This document shows, in pieces, positions 51,913 through 60,785 of a stretch of 64,000 nt of DNA. Source of the DNA: Pelagimonas varians (GTDB lineage Bacteria; Pseudomonadota; Alphaproteobacteria; Rhodobacterales; Rhodobacteraceae); contig NZ_QKMF01000012.1 in assembly GCF_003208435.1 (NCBI RefSeq), positions 1-64,000 of the forward strand, written 5' to 3'. The translations under genes and the position numbers were made by a program. The notes beneath the pieces were generated by a model. It searched no databases, was not told the origin of the DNA, and was given only the letters and a program-made list of their open reading frames with translations. The first letter of the stretch is position 1. Each line of letters starts with the position of its first letter.

Positions 51913-52884
51913 ATGCGTGATACGTCCATTAATATGCGCAATTCGAACCATTCCCCGAAAACCCGCCAAATTGGCGTGCTGCTTTTCCCCGAGTTTTCCA
52001 ACTACGGTCTGGCCAATGCCGTGGAACCGCTGCGTGCGGCGAACACTTTGGCACGTCAAAAATTGTACGAATGGCAGTTTTTGGGAATCAACGAGGGCAC
52101 CATCACCTCTTCCAGCGGATTGCCCGTCACCCCCAGCGGCACACTGACGGATCATCCCGGAGGCGATCTTTTGTTGGTTATGCCCAGCTACGATTATAAA
52201 GGTCTAACCACACCTACGGTTTTGCGCGCACTCCGGTCCGCGCAAAAACGGTTTGCCCAGATGGCAGGACTGGACACGGGATCGTGGTTGATGGCCGCAG
52301 CCGGACTTCTGGAAGGTCAACGGGCAACCATCCATTGGGACGAGCTGGTGGCGTTTTCGGAACAGTTCCCCGAGATCAATGTCGTCGAGGATCGCTATAT
52401 TTCGCAGGGGCCGATGTTGTCTTGCGGCGGGGCAAGCACCTCAATTGAACTGATGCTGGACCTGATAGGACAGCATCACGGCACCATGTTGCGGCTCGAA
52501 GTAGCGGCCTTGTTCATGCATGGCGAACGCAAACCCTCCGATGTGACACCCTTGCGGATGGGCGACGATCAGGTGGTTCAGGCAGCCGTCTCAATTATGC
52601 GCCGCACCTTGGAAACCCCCTTGCCGATCGACGCAATTGCCAAACGACTCGGTTTCGGATTGCGGGCTTTGGAAAAGCATTTCGCCAGCTCGGCGGGGCG
52701 CAGTCCGCGCAGTGTTTACGTGTCTCTCAGGTTGGGGGCAGCACGGCATTTGACCGAACAAACAACCCTGTCGGTGTCTGAAATTGCAACAAGATGCGGC
52801 TATGAAGATCCCAGTGCCATGACCCGCGCGTTCCGCCGTGAATTCGGGATCACCCCGCGCGACATCCGCAAGAATTTGACCTAA
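51913..52884 (+). CDS. GlxA-family (GATase1-AraC) transcriptional regulator, CdhR-like
   Basis: The product has about 323 residues. The N-terminal DJ-1/PfpI-like domain has IGVLLFPEFSNYGLANAVEP, LLLVMPSYDYKG and LDTGSWLMAAAGLLEGQRAT; the active-site Cys of true amidotransferases is not present. The C-terminal AraC domain has LRALEKHFASSAGRSPRSVY and VSEIATRCGYEDPSAMTRAF. Family members CdhR and GbdR sense carnitine or glycine betaine. It is divergent from the acyl-CoA dehydrogenase. ATG 51913 and 51934 are both possible starts. Confidence 0.83.
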   Translation: MRDTSINMRNSNHSPKTRQIGVLLFPEFSNYGLANAVEPLRAANTLARQKLYEWQFLGINEGTITSSSGLPVTPSGTLTDHPGGDLLLVMPSYDYKGLTTPTVLRALRSAQKRFAQMAGLDTGSWLMAAAGLLEGQRATIHWDELVAFSEQFPEINVVEDRYISQGPMLSCGGASTSIELMLDLIGQHHGTMLRLEVAALFMHGERKPSDVTPLRMGDDQVVQAAVSIMRRTLETPLPIDAIAKRLGFGLRALEKHFASSAGRSPRSVYVSLRLGAARHLTEQTTLSVSEIATRCGYEDPSAMTRAFRREFGITPRDIRKNLT

Positions 52885-53540
52885 GCGTCTTCGACGACCA
52901 CCTCTTGGTAGAACTTGCGAATTTGCTGTTTGAGAATGCTCAAATGGTTGCGCAATTCAGCCTGAAAGGTGGTGGCATCGCGTTGGCGCAGCGCGGCAAG
53001 AATGGCGTTATGCTGTGCAAATACCCGATCTTGATTGCGCCCCGCACGCGATCCCAAAAACCGCGCCCGCCACAACCGGGACAGCAAGGAACGATGGGTT
53101 TCGGCCAGGGGAATGTTATGCGACGCACGCACAATGGCGACGTGAAATTCCATATCAATTTCAAATAGATCGATCTCATCCACATGTCCCGCGCTGGCTT
53201 CCATGCGCTCTTGGATCGAGGCGATTTTATCGATTTCTTCATCGGTCGCCTTGGCGCATGCCAGCTCGCCTGACAGCAGCTCCAATGCGCGCACCAGATC
53301 CATACAGTCCGAGATCTCCTTCCACGACGGGTCTGCCACAATCGGGCTGCGGGCCGGACGCAAAACCACCAGCCCCTCATTGGCCAATTGCCGGATGGCT
53401 TCGCGCATGGGTGTACGGCTCACCCCCATTTCAGCGGCATTGTCGCGTTCTTTGATCGGTGATCCTGGTGCCAGATCCCCGCGTAAAATCGCCCGCCTTA
53501 GGCGGTTGGAAATATGCTCAAACCGGTTTTCTTCCGCCAT
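52881..53540 (-). CDS. GntR-family regulator, FCD (FadR) subfamily
   Basis: The product has 219 residues. The winged helix (HISNRLRRAILRGDLAPGSP, MGVSRTPMREAIRQLANEGL) precedes an FCD ligand domain with FEIDMEFHVAIVRASHN and a metal-binding His in QHNAILAALRQRD. It overlaps the converging AraC-type gene by four bases. It is divergent from the TRAP operon, with two matching operators between, so the TRAP operon is its likely target. Confidence 0.88.
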   Translation of the reverse strand: MAEENRFEHISNRLRRAILRGDLAPGSPIKERDNAAEMGVSRTPMREAIRQLANEGLVVLRPARSPIVADPSWKEISDCMDLVRALELLSGELACAKATDEEIDKIASIQERMEASAGHVDEIDLFEIDMEFHVAIVRASHNIPLAETHRSLLSRLWRARFLGSRAGRNQDRVFAQHNAILAALRQRDATTFQAELRNHLSILKQQIRKFYQEVVVEDA

Positions 53541-53617
53541 CGTGTCCCTGCCCCGTTCAGGCTGTCCATTGGTTCCGCTTCTTGTTGGAACCTTGGACTA
53601 ATAAGTCGAGTGCAAAA

Positions 53618-53686
53618 TTTGGTATACCAAAATCTGTTGATTGTCGACCACGCTTTCGCTAGCGTTAGGCACGGATGGTATACCAT
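53618..53686. promoter_or_regulatory. Two GGTATACC palindromic operators for the FCD regulator
   Basis: TTTGGTATACCAAA (53618-53631) and ATGGTATACCAT (53675-53686) share the core TGGTATACCA, which fits the FadR-type t.GTnnnAC.a pattern. They are 56 bp apart between the divergent regulator gene and the TRAP operon. Confidence 0.78.
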
Positions 53687-53760
53687 TCCAGATTAGGGCG
53701 AGTAAAAATGCTCTTAAAAACAACGGCAGCCGAGGAGGGCTGCCCTCGGGGAGGAATAAA

Positions 53761-54783
53761 ATGAAACTTAAAAAACTGATTCTAAATTCGGTCGCTGCAA
53801 CTGCGCTGACCGTTGCAGGCGGCGCGGCCATGGCGGCTGACGTGACCTTGCGCATTCAAACTCATTACGCTCCTGAAACTGTTTCCGGCAAGCTGGCACA
53901 GCAATATGCCGATGACGTAGAACTCATGTCCGGCGGCGCGATTGATATCGAGATGTTCTTCTCGTCTTCGGTTGTAGCCTCGGTTGAAACCTTTGACGCG
54001 GCGGCCAACGGCATTCTTGACTGCGACATGACAGGCGGCGGCTATCAGACTGGTAAAAACCCTGCGTTCCAGTTCGTTGGCGACATCATGGGCGGCTATG
54101 ACACCCCCTACCAACAGCTGAGCTGGCTCTATCACGGTGGCGGCTACGACGCAGCCCAAGATCTCTATAACGGCTTTGGCATGCAGCTTGTTGGCTGGTG
54201 GGTTTACGGTCAGGAATCGCTGGCGTCCTCCAAGCCGATTGATGGCCCTGCTGCCTTCAAAGACTGGAAATTCCGCTCGCCTCCCGGCATGGAAACCAAA
54301 ATCTTTGAAAAGCTGGGCGCCAAGCCAATCGTGATGGATTTCACCGAAATCTTTACCGCGCTTGAAACAGGCATCATCGACGGTGCAGACGCATCCGGAC
54401 TTGCCAATAACGTTGGCCTTGGTCTGTATGATCTGGTGAAGCACGCCAACTATCCCGGCTTCCACTCGATGCCTTCGGATCACCTGGCCTGTAACAAGAT
54501 GGTTTGGGACGGTCTGAGCGACAGCCACCGCGCCATCATGGACACCGCGATGCAAAAGCTGGCGCTGCAAACTGCTTTGACGTTCGAAAAGAAGAACGCC
54601 GAAGCCGCAGCCCAACTGCGCGCCGATGGTGTGACACTGCACGCATGGAACGACACCGACAAGCAGGCGTTCCGCGACGCGGCTCAGGCGACATGGCCTG
54701 AATTCGCAACCACAGACGAAGCCAAAGCGCTGGTTGACAGCCACCTTGGTTATCTCAAGCAGCTTGGCCTTGTTGCCGAATAA
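53761..54783 (+). CDS. TRAP transporter substrate-binding protein DctP
   Basis: The product has 340 residues. A signal peptide (KLKKLILNSVAATALTVAGG) ends at AAMAADVTLRIQ. The body has the DctP family features: YAPETVSGKLAQQYADDVEL, SSKPIDGPAAFKDWKFRSPP, and the FTEIFTALETGIIDGADAS motif. It carries the substrate to the DctQM permease in a sodium-gradient-driven system. The ribosome site GGAGGAA precedes ATG 53761. The substrate is probably a sugar acid, judging by the neighbours. Confidence 0.93.
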   Translation: MKLKKLILNSVAATALTVAGGAAMAADVTLRIQTHYAPETVSGKLAQQYADDVELMSGGAIDIEMFFSSSVVASVETFDAAANGILDCDMTGGGYQTGKNPAFQFVGDIMGGYDTPYQQLSWLYHGGGYDAAQDLYNGFGMQLVGWWVYGQESLASSKPIDGPAAFKDWKFRSPPGMETKIFEKLGAKPIVMDFTEIFTALETGIIDGADASGLANNVGLGLYDLVKHANYPGFHSMPSDHLACNKMVWDGLSDSHRAIMDTAMQKLALQTALTFEKKNAEAAAQLRADGVTLHAWNDTDKQAFRDAAQATWPEFATTDEAKALVDSHLGYLKQLGLVAE

Positions 54784-54804
54784 GCCTTTGGGCTGACAAA
54801 CTGC

Positions 54805-54831
54805 CCGGCGCGCGGACTACCTGCGCGCCGG
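54805..54831 (+). other. Intercistronic hairpin between dctP and dctQ
   Basis: CCGGCGCGC (54805-54813) pairs exactly with GCGCGCCGG (54823-54831) and is not followed by a good T run. Such hairpins often stabilise the dctP part of the message so that more binding protein than permease is made. Confidence 0.65.
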
Positions 54832-54864
54832 ATCCAGTTTTCCTGCATTCAAGGAAACACATAT

Positions 54865-55674
54865 ATGTCTTCTCCTTCTGTCTGGCTCGGGTCCGCCCGC
54901 CAGCCCGTTCGGCTGCTGATGATTGGGTTTGGTGCTGTCGCCGCCCTATTGGTAGTCGGCCTTGGTCTCGCAAGCGCTTTTCTGGGCAGCGAAATCACCA
55001 TGCATCAAATGCTGCGTCCCGAAGGCAGCGTGATTGTCTATTTCACCTTGGCAGCCGTTTTTGGATCCGTCTTCTTTACTTCGGTCTACCTGTCCGACAC
55101 CGTCGGATCGATCGAAAGCGAACCTTCGGGTTTTTTCGACATCATTTCGTTGGTCTGTTCGCGCATTTCGATGATTATGCTGCCACTAATCGTGGTTGTG
55201 ATGTTCTACGAAGTGATCTCGCGGTATGTCTTTTCATCGGGCACGCTCTGGGCCAATGAAATGTCACTTTGGCTTGCCGGTTTTTTGTTCTTGCTTGCAG
55301 GGCTTTATGCCATGCAGCAACGCAGCCACATCCGCATCTATATCATCTACGATATGATGCCGCGCTGGATGCAAAAAACATCTGACTGCATCTCTGTCTT
55401 TTTGATCTGGGTGTTTGCCTTCTGTCTGTTTTGGGGCGGGTATTCCGAATCCAAAGCAAAACTGCTGCGGATGGAGACCTTTGGCACCGCCTGGGATCCC
55501 CCCATTCCAGCCACCATCAAACCGATGATTATTTTTATGATCATTCTGGTTGCCATCCAAGCGCTGTCGAACCTGATTGCGGATTGGCACAAAGCTCCTG
55601 AACATCATTCTCCTGCGGATGAGATTGACGAAACTGAAATCGAAAATATTCGCCGCACCTTGGAGGACAAATAA
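54865..55674 (+). CDS. TRAP transporter small permease DctQ, long form
   Basis: The product has 269 residues, about 90 more than typical DctQ. Two extra N-terminal hydrophobic helices (RLLMIGFGAVAALLVVGLGL and VIVYFTLAAVFGSVFFTSVY) precede the standard four-helix core with YEVISRYVFSSGTLWANEMS and LRMETFGTAWDPPIPATIKP. Its stop overlaps the dctM start by one base (TAATG). Confidence 0.9.
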   Translation: MSSPSVWLGSARQPVRLLMIGFGAVAALLVVGLGLASAFLGSEITMHQMLRPEGSVIVYFTLAAVFGSVFFTSVYLSDTVGSIESEPSGFFDIISLVCSRISMIMLPLIVVVMFYEVISRYVFSSGTLWANEMSLWLAGFLFLLAGLYAMQQRSHIRIYIIYDMMPRWMQKTSDCISVFLIWVFAFCLFWGGYSESKAKLLRMETFGTAWDPPIPATIKPMIIFMIILVAIQALSNLIADWHKAPEHHSPADEIDETEIENIRRTLEDK

Positions 55675-57269
55675 TGGTTGATGTAGGCACGCTCAGCCTA
55701 ATCATACTGCTGGGTATGTTCGCGCTGCTGGCGATTGGCATGCCGCTTGGTTTTGCCTCTGCGTTTCTGGCGGTGGCGACATTGCTGTTAAAGTTCGGTC
55801 CCGACTTGATGTTTGGCCGCTTTGGCATGGGACCGTTTAACGTTTTGGGTCAGGCGGTTTACCGACAAATGACCAATTACGTGCTCATATCGGTGCCGCT
55901 GTTCATATTCATGGCCGCGCTGCTGGAACGATCCGGCATCGCGCGGGACATGTACAGTTCCCTCAACGTCTGGATGAGCCGGATGCGCGGAGGCATCGCC
56001 ATCGTCACATCGATCATGGCAGTTGTTATGGCTGCGATGTCGGGTATCATTGGCGGCGAAGTGGTCTTGCTTGGCCTGATCGCCCTGCCGCAGATGCTGC
56101 GCCTTGGCTATAACCAGAACCTGGCGATTGGCACAATCTGTGCCTCGGGTAGCTTGGGAACGATGATCCCACCTTCGATTGTGTTGATCTTTTACGGGTT
56201 GGTGACTGAAACCTCGATCAAGGCGCTGTTCACCGCATCGTTCTTGCCGGGCTTCATGCTGGCGTCGTTCTTTATCATCTACATTATCATACGCACCCGT
56301 CTTGATCCGTCTCAGGCACCTTTGCCACCAGAAGATCCCGATGCCCCTGCGGGCAATGAAAAAGGGATGATGTTCCTTGGATTCATGGCGCGCTTTGGCA
56401 TGTGGATCACCGGTGTCATCCTACTGCGGGCGGTGTTCTTTACCATCACAGGCGAAAACGCCATTACCGAAGGGGTTGATGCAATCCCGCTGGGCATGGT
56501 GTCGGATATCCCTTGGATCTTGGGCGGCTTTGCCCTGTGTGCCTTGGTTGTCTTTGTTGTTGTTGGCCGCGAACGCACCGCCATCGGCTGGGAAATGGGC
56601 AAAGGCCTGATCGCCCCAACCGTTGTTATCGGTGTGGTTTTGGGCAGCATCTATGGCGGCATCACCGGCATCACCGAAGCTGCTGGCATGGGTGTTGTGG
56701 CGGTCTTCGTCATTGGCCTGATCCGGCGCGAGATGACCTTCGAAATCGTTTGGGACGCCATCATGCGGACCTTGAAATCGACAGGGACAATCATCTGGGT
56801 GACCATCGGTGCCGCAGCCCTTGCAGCAGCCTATACGCTGGCAGGTGGCCCGACCTTTGTGGCCAATATGATTGTCGGGGCCGAATTGCCCACGATGGGG
56901 ATCATTTTGGTGATGATGGTGATCTTCTTGATCATGGGGATGTTCATGGACTGGGTGGGCATCGTTTTGCTGATCATGCCGGTCTTCTTGCCGATCGTGA
57001 CTAAACTGCCGCCTGAAGAAATCGGTTTCCTTGGCTCTGTTGATGCCAAATACATCCCGATTTGGTTTGGTGTCGTGTTTTGTATGAATATGCAGGTGTC
57101 GTTCTTGTCACCGCCCTTTGGTCCTGCGGCTTTCTATCTGAAATCCGTGGCACCGGCGCATATCTCGCTGACCGACATCTTTAAAGGGTTTCTGCCTTTC
57201 ATCGCCTTGCAACTGCTGGCGCTGTTTGTTCTGCTACTCTGGCCACCGATCATTACGATCTTCTTGTAA
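55674..57269 (+). CDS. TRAP transporter large permease DctM
   Basis: The product has 531 residues, longer than the common 425, with an inserted segment of about 100 residues in the middle containing extra hydrophobic helices. DctM signatures are AIVTSIMAVVMAAMSGIIGG, SGSLGTMIPPSIVLIFYGLV, GSIYGGITGITEAAGMGVVA and MFMDWVGIVLLIMPVFLPIV. It forms the transport channel together with DctQ. Confidence 0.92.
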   Translation: MVDVGTLSLIILLGMFALLAIGMPLGFASAFLAVATLLLKFGPDLMFGRFGMGPFNVLGQAVYRQMTNYVLISVPLFIFMAALLERSGIARDMYSSLNVWMSRMRGGIAIVTSIMAVVMAAMSGIIGGEVVLLGLIALPQMLRLGYNQNLAIGTICASGSLGTMIPPSIVLIFYGLVTETSIKALFTASFLPGFMLASFFIIYIIIRTRLDPSQAPLPPEDPDAPAGNEKGMMFLGFMARFGMWITGVILLRAVFFTITGENAITEGVDAIPLGMVSDIPWILGGFALCALVVFVVVGRERTAIGWEMGKGLIAPTVVIGVVLGSIYGGITGITEAAGMGVVAVFVIGLIRREMTFEIVWDAIMRTLKSTGTIIWVTIGAAALAAAYTLAGGPTFVANMIVGAELPTMGIILVMMVIFLIMGMFMDWVGIVLLIMPVFLPIVTKLPPEEIGFLGSVDAKYIPIWFGVVFCMNMQVSFLSPPFGPAAFYLKSVAPAHISLTDIFKGFLPFIALQLLALFVLLLWPPIITIFL

Positions 57270-57273
57270 CCCT

Positions 57274-57310
57274 AAAAGACGCGGCCAAACCTTCGGCCGC
57301 GTCTTTTCCT
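57274..57310 (+). terminator. Terminator between dctM and the uxaA-like gene
   Basis: AAAAGACGCGGCC (57274-57286) pairs exactly with GGCCGCGTCTTTT (57295-57307). The catabolic genes begin only 25 bases later, so they depend on read-through or a promoter inside the stem region. Confidence 0.85.
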
Positions 57311-57334
57311 TCTGCTCCGATATTTGAGACCAAA

Positions 57335-58825
57335 ATGACAACGACCCGCCTTTCGCCCGATGACAATGTAGCAACCGCCTTGACCGCTTTGCAGGTCGGC
57401 GAACATGGCGCGTCAGAGCCTATTCCGCGCGGCCATAAACTGGCACTGGAACCGATCAAAGCAGGCATGCCGGTGCGCAAATACGCGCAGATCATCGGCT
57501 ATGCCGCCACGGATATCGCGGCTGGGGCCCATGTCCACACGCACAATCTGGAATTTCGCGCGGTCGACACCGACTATGCATTTTCCACCAACTTGCGCCC
57601 CGTGGCACCCGCTAAAACCCCTGACACTTTCATGGGATACCGCCGCCCTTCGGGACGCGTCGGCACCCGCAACTATATCGCGGTTCTGACGTCGGTGAAT
57701 TGCTCTGCCACTGCGGCCCGCATGATCGCGCAGGCTTTCACGCCCGACGTGATGGCCGCCTACCCCAATGTTGACGGCGTTGTTGCCTTTGTCCATGGCA
57801 CCGGCTGCGGCATGGGCGGCGACGGCACCGGCTTTGCAGCCTTGCAACGGGTCATGTGGGGCTATGCGCGCAACCCGAATATTGGCGCGGTGCTGATGGC
57901 GGGGCTTGGCTGCGAAATGAACCAGATTGATTGGTTGATCGAAGCCTATGGCCTAACCCCCGGCCCCTTGTTTCAAAGCATGAACATCCAAGACGTCGGG
58001 GGCCTGCGCAAAACCGTCGACCTTGGCATCGCCAAAGTCGAAGCCATGCTGCCGCTTGTGAATGAGGCCAAGCGCGAACCCTGCCCCGCATCGGAGCTGA
58101 TGGTTGCCCTACAATGTGGCGGGTCGGATGCATGGTCCGGTATCACAGCCAATCCGGCGGTGGGCTATGCCTGCGATCTACTGGTGGCTCAGGGCGGCAC
58201 TGGCGTCTTGGCCGAAACCCCCGAAATTTATGGCGCAGAGCATCTGCTGACCGCCCGCGCCGTGGATGAAGCCACGGGCCGCAAGCTGATTGATCTGATC
58301 CACTGGTGGGAAGATTACACTGCCCGCAACAAGGGCAGCATGGACAACAATCCTTCACCGGGAAACAAAAAAGGCGGGCTGACAACCATCCTTGAAAAAT
58401 CGCTGGGCGCGGCTGCCAAGGGCGGCACCACACCGCTGACCGGCGTATATCAATACGCCGAGGCAGTCACCGCCAAGGGGTTCACCTTTATGGACAGCCC
58501 CGGCTATGATCCCGCTTCGGTCACCGGACAGATTGCGTCGGGCTGCAACTTGGTTTGCTTTACCACAGGACGCGGATCGGCCTTTGGATCAAAACCGTCC
58601 CCAAGCATGAAGGTCGCGACCAACAGCCAGATGTATGAACGCCTGACCGACGATATGGACATCAACGCAGGCCGCATCCTGACCGGCAATGCCACAATCG
58701 AAGATGTGGGCCGCGAGATCTATGAAATGTGGCTGCGTATGGCCAGCGGCGAGGCGTCAAAATCCGAAGCCCAAGGCTTGGGTGATTTCGAATTTGTGCC
58801 ATGGCAAATCGGCGCGGTGATGTAA
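57335..58825 (+). CDS. UxaA-family dehydratase (altronate dehydratase-like)
   Basis: The product has 496 residues, the length of E. coli altronate dehydratase. It opens with an SAF domain (RLSPDDNVATALTALQVG, IAAGAHVHTHNLEF), then GYRRPSGRVGTRNYIAVLTS, VNCSATAARMIAQAF, HGTGCGMGGDGTGF and LQCGGSDAWSGITANPAVG. The iron-binding cysteines are conserved. It removes water from an aldonic or aldaric acid to give a 2-keto-3-deoxy acid; the true substrate is not fixed. Its stop overlaps the next start by one base. Confidence 0.88.
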   Translation: MTTTRLSPDDNVATALTALQVGEHGASEPIPRGHKLALEPIKAGMPVRKYAQIIGYAATDIAAGAHVHTHNLEFRAVDTDYAFSTNLRPVAPAKTPDTFMGYRRPSGRVGTRNYIAVLTSVNCSATAARMIAQAFTPDVMAAYPNVDGVVAFVHGTGCGMGGDGTGFAALQRVMWGYARNPNIGAVLMAGLGCEMNQIDWLIEAYGLTPGPLFQSMNIQDVGGLRKTVDLGIAKVEAMLPLVNEAKREPCPASELMVALQCGGSDAWSGITANPAVGYACDLLVAQGGTGVLAETPEIYGAEHLLTARAVDEATGRKLIDLIHWWEDYTARNKGSMDNNPSPGNKKGGLTTILEKSLGAAAKGGTTPLTGVYQYAEAVTAKGFTFMDSPGYDPASVTGQIASGCNLVCFTTGRGSAFGSKPSPSMKVATNSQMYERLTDDMDINAGRILTGNATIEDVGREIYEMWLRMASGEASKSEAQGLGDFEFVPWQIGAVM

Positions 58826-59889
58826 TGACGGCGGCCATTCCCCTGTGCGTGATTGGTGCAGGCCAGATCGGAATGCGGCACATTGAGGTGGCGCAAGCTT
58901 TGCCATCGGTTGATTTAACCGGTGTGGTGGAACCGGACCCGTCGCGGCGCGCGACCCTTGTGGCGCAGGGGTTGCCGGTGGTCGCCCAGATCGCGGATCT
59001 GCCCCTCCACACCAAAGCCGCCGTGATCGCTACCCCCACGCCCCAGCATTTCAGCGCCGCCCGCGCAGCCTTTGAACGCGGGCTTGCTGTGCTGGTCGAG
59101 AAACCCACCGGGGCCACCTTGAACGAAGCCCGCATGTTGATCGACCAAGCGAAATCGCTGGGTTTGCCCCTGTTCACCGGTCACCACCGCCGGTGCCACC
59201 CATTCAGCTCTGCTGCGCGGGACATACTGCCGAAGATCGGGCAACCGATTGGCGTGCAAGGGTTTTGGTCGCTGCGCAAACATGACACCTACTATGATGT
59301 GCCGTGGCGCTGCGCACCGGGTGCCGGACCGCTGATGACCAATCTCAGCCATGAAATTGATCTTCTCAGGTTTTTGTTTGGCGACATCGTTGAAACCTCT
59401 GCCTTTTTGTCCCACGCGGCCCGAAATTTGCAGATCGAAGATACGGCAACCTTGAATTTACGTTTCTCTTCTGGGTCTTTGGGGTCGTTTCTGATCTCGG
59501 ACGCGGGTGCATCGCCTTGGGCTTTCGAAGCTGCATGTGGGGAAAACCCCGATCTTGCGGTCTCGGGTCAGGACTATATCCGTGCCACCGGAACCCAAGG
59601 CGCATTGGCGTTTCCATCCCTGACACTCTGGCAGGGCTCAGACGGCACAGCTACTGACTGGAAACACCCTCTTGTCCGTGTCAAAGGGGCAGAGTTTGCT
59701 GCCATTGACCCGTTGCAAGAACAAATGCGGCGCTTTGCGGCGGTTGTGGACGGGGGCGAAGACAATATTCTTTGCTCCGGCGATGACGGGCTGGCAGCGC
59801 TAGAAATTTCATTGGCCGCAACGCTGTCAGGCCAGACCGGCATGCCGGTTCGGACGGGCAGCGTTCCCGGCGACTACACAGGAGCTTAA
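58825..59889 (+). CDS. Gfo/Idh/MocA-family NAD(P) oxidoreductase
   Basis: The product has 354 residues. The Rossmann fold begins LCVIGAGQIGMRHIEVAQAL and is followed by VLVEKPTGATLNEARMLIDQ, the catalytic EKP motif. The C-terminal domain contains GPLMTNLSHEIDLLRFLFGD. It probably oxidises a hydroxyl of a sugar or sugar acid. ATG at 58825 overlaps the preceding stop, so a longer upstream start was rejected. Confidence 0.87.
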   Translation: MTAAIPLCVIGAGQIGMRHIEVAQALPSVDLTGVVEPDPSRRATLVAQGLPVVAQIADLPLHTKAAVIATPTPQHFSAARAAFERGLAVLVEKPTGATLNEARMLIDQAKSLGLPLFTGHHRRCHPFSSAARDILPKIGQPIGVQGFWSLRKHDTYYDVPWRCAPGAGPLMTNLSHEIDLLRFLFGDIVETSAFLSHAARNLQIEDTATLNLRFSSGSLGSFLISDAGASPWAFEAACGENPDLAVSGQDYIRATGTQGALAFPSLTLWQGSDGTATDWKHPLVRVKGAEFAAIDPLQEQMRRFAAVVDGGEDNILCSGDDGLAALEISLAATLSGQTGMPVRTGSVPGDYTGA

Positions 59890-59890
59890 G

Positions 59891-60781
59891 ATGAGCAAAG
59901 AACATATCGGATTTATTGGCCTTGGCCTGATGGGCCGTGCCATGGTGGAATGTCTTCAAAAGGACGGCTATCAAGTCACCGTATTGGGCAATCGCGACCG
60001 CACCGGTGTCGAAGAGGCCCTGTCGCGCGGTGGTTCGGAGGCGGCAAATGCCCGCGAAGTCGCCGAGGCGGCCGATATTGTCATGCTGTGCATGGGTACG
60101 TCCGAACAGGTCGAAGGCCGTGTATATGGCGATTACGGTATTCTTGCTGGTGTGAAACCCGGCCAGATCGTCATCGATTTTGGCACGTCCCTACCCGCAT
60201 CAACCATCAAGATCGGCGGTGACATGGAAGCCAAAGGCGCGGCCTATTTGGACGCCCCGATTGGCCGCACACCTGCACATGCCAAAGACGGCCTGCTGAA
60301 CCTGATGTGTTCGGGGGACAAAGCCGCTTTTGACCGTGCCAAACCGGTTTTGGACGTCATGGGAGAAAACGTCTTTCACCTTGGCAAACTGGGCAGTGGC
60401 CACACCATCAAGCTGATCAACAACTATTTCGGCATGACCACCGCCGTTGCCATGTCCGAGGCCTTTGCCACTGCCGATGCTGCCGGTATCGATCGCGAAA
60501 CACTGTATGACGTGATGGCAGCAGGCCCATTGCGGTCCGCCATGATGGATTTCATTCGCAACTATGCCGTGGATGGAAATTGTGACTTGGGCTTTTCGAT
60601 TGGTAACGCTGGCAAGGACGTCGGGTACTACCGTGAAATGACCGCCCAGTTGGGGCTGAACAGCCGCATGTCGGCCTGCGCCAGTAACGCGTTAAACGAG
60701 GCCCGCGATGCCGGTGACGGCGACAAGATGGTACCTGAAATGGTTGATTGGATGACCCGCAACCTGCCTAACAAGGGTTGA
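59891..60781 (+). CDS. HIBADH-family NAD-dependent dehydrogenase
   Basis: The product has 296 residues in the 3-hydroxyisobutyrate dehydrogenase / tartronate semialdehyde reductase family. The NAD motif is HIGFIGLGLMGRAMVECLQK, the substrate loop is DAPIGRTPAHAKDGLLNLMC, and the catalytic lysine is in GSGHTIKLINNYFGMTTAVA. It follows the Gfo/Idh/MocA gene by one base, so the two are coupled. The exact hydroxyacid is unknown. Confidence 0.88.
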   Translation: MSKEHIGFIGLGLMGRAMVECLQKDGYQVTVLGNRDRTGVEEALSRGGSEAANAREVAEAADIVMLCMGTSEQVEGRVYGDYGILAGVKPGQIVIDFGTSLPASTIKIGGDMEAKGAAYLDAPIGRTPAHAKDGLLNLMCSGDKAAFDRAKPVLDVMGENVFHLGKLGSGHTIKLINNYFGMTTAVAMSEAFATADAAGIDRETLYDVMAAGPLRSAMMDFIRNYAVDGNCDLGFSIGNAGKDVGYYREMTAQLGLNSRMSACASNALNEARDAGDGDKMVPEMVDWMTRNLPNKG

Positions 60782-60785
60782 TGAC

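Noticed and set aside
53782-54744. 320-residue minus-strand open frame inside dctP
   Set aside because: It is antisense to a clear TRAP binding protein and matches no family.
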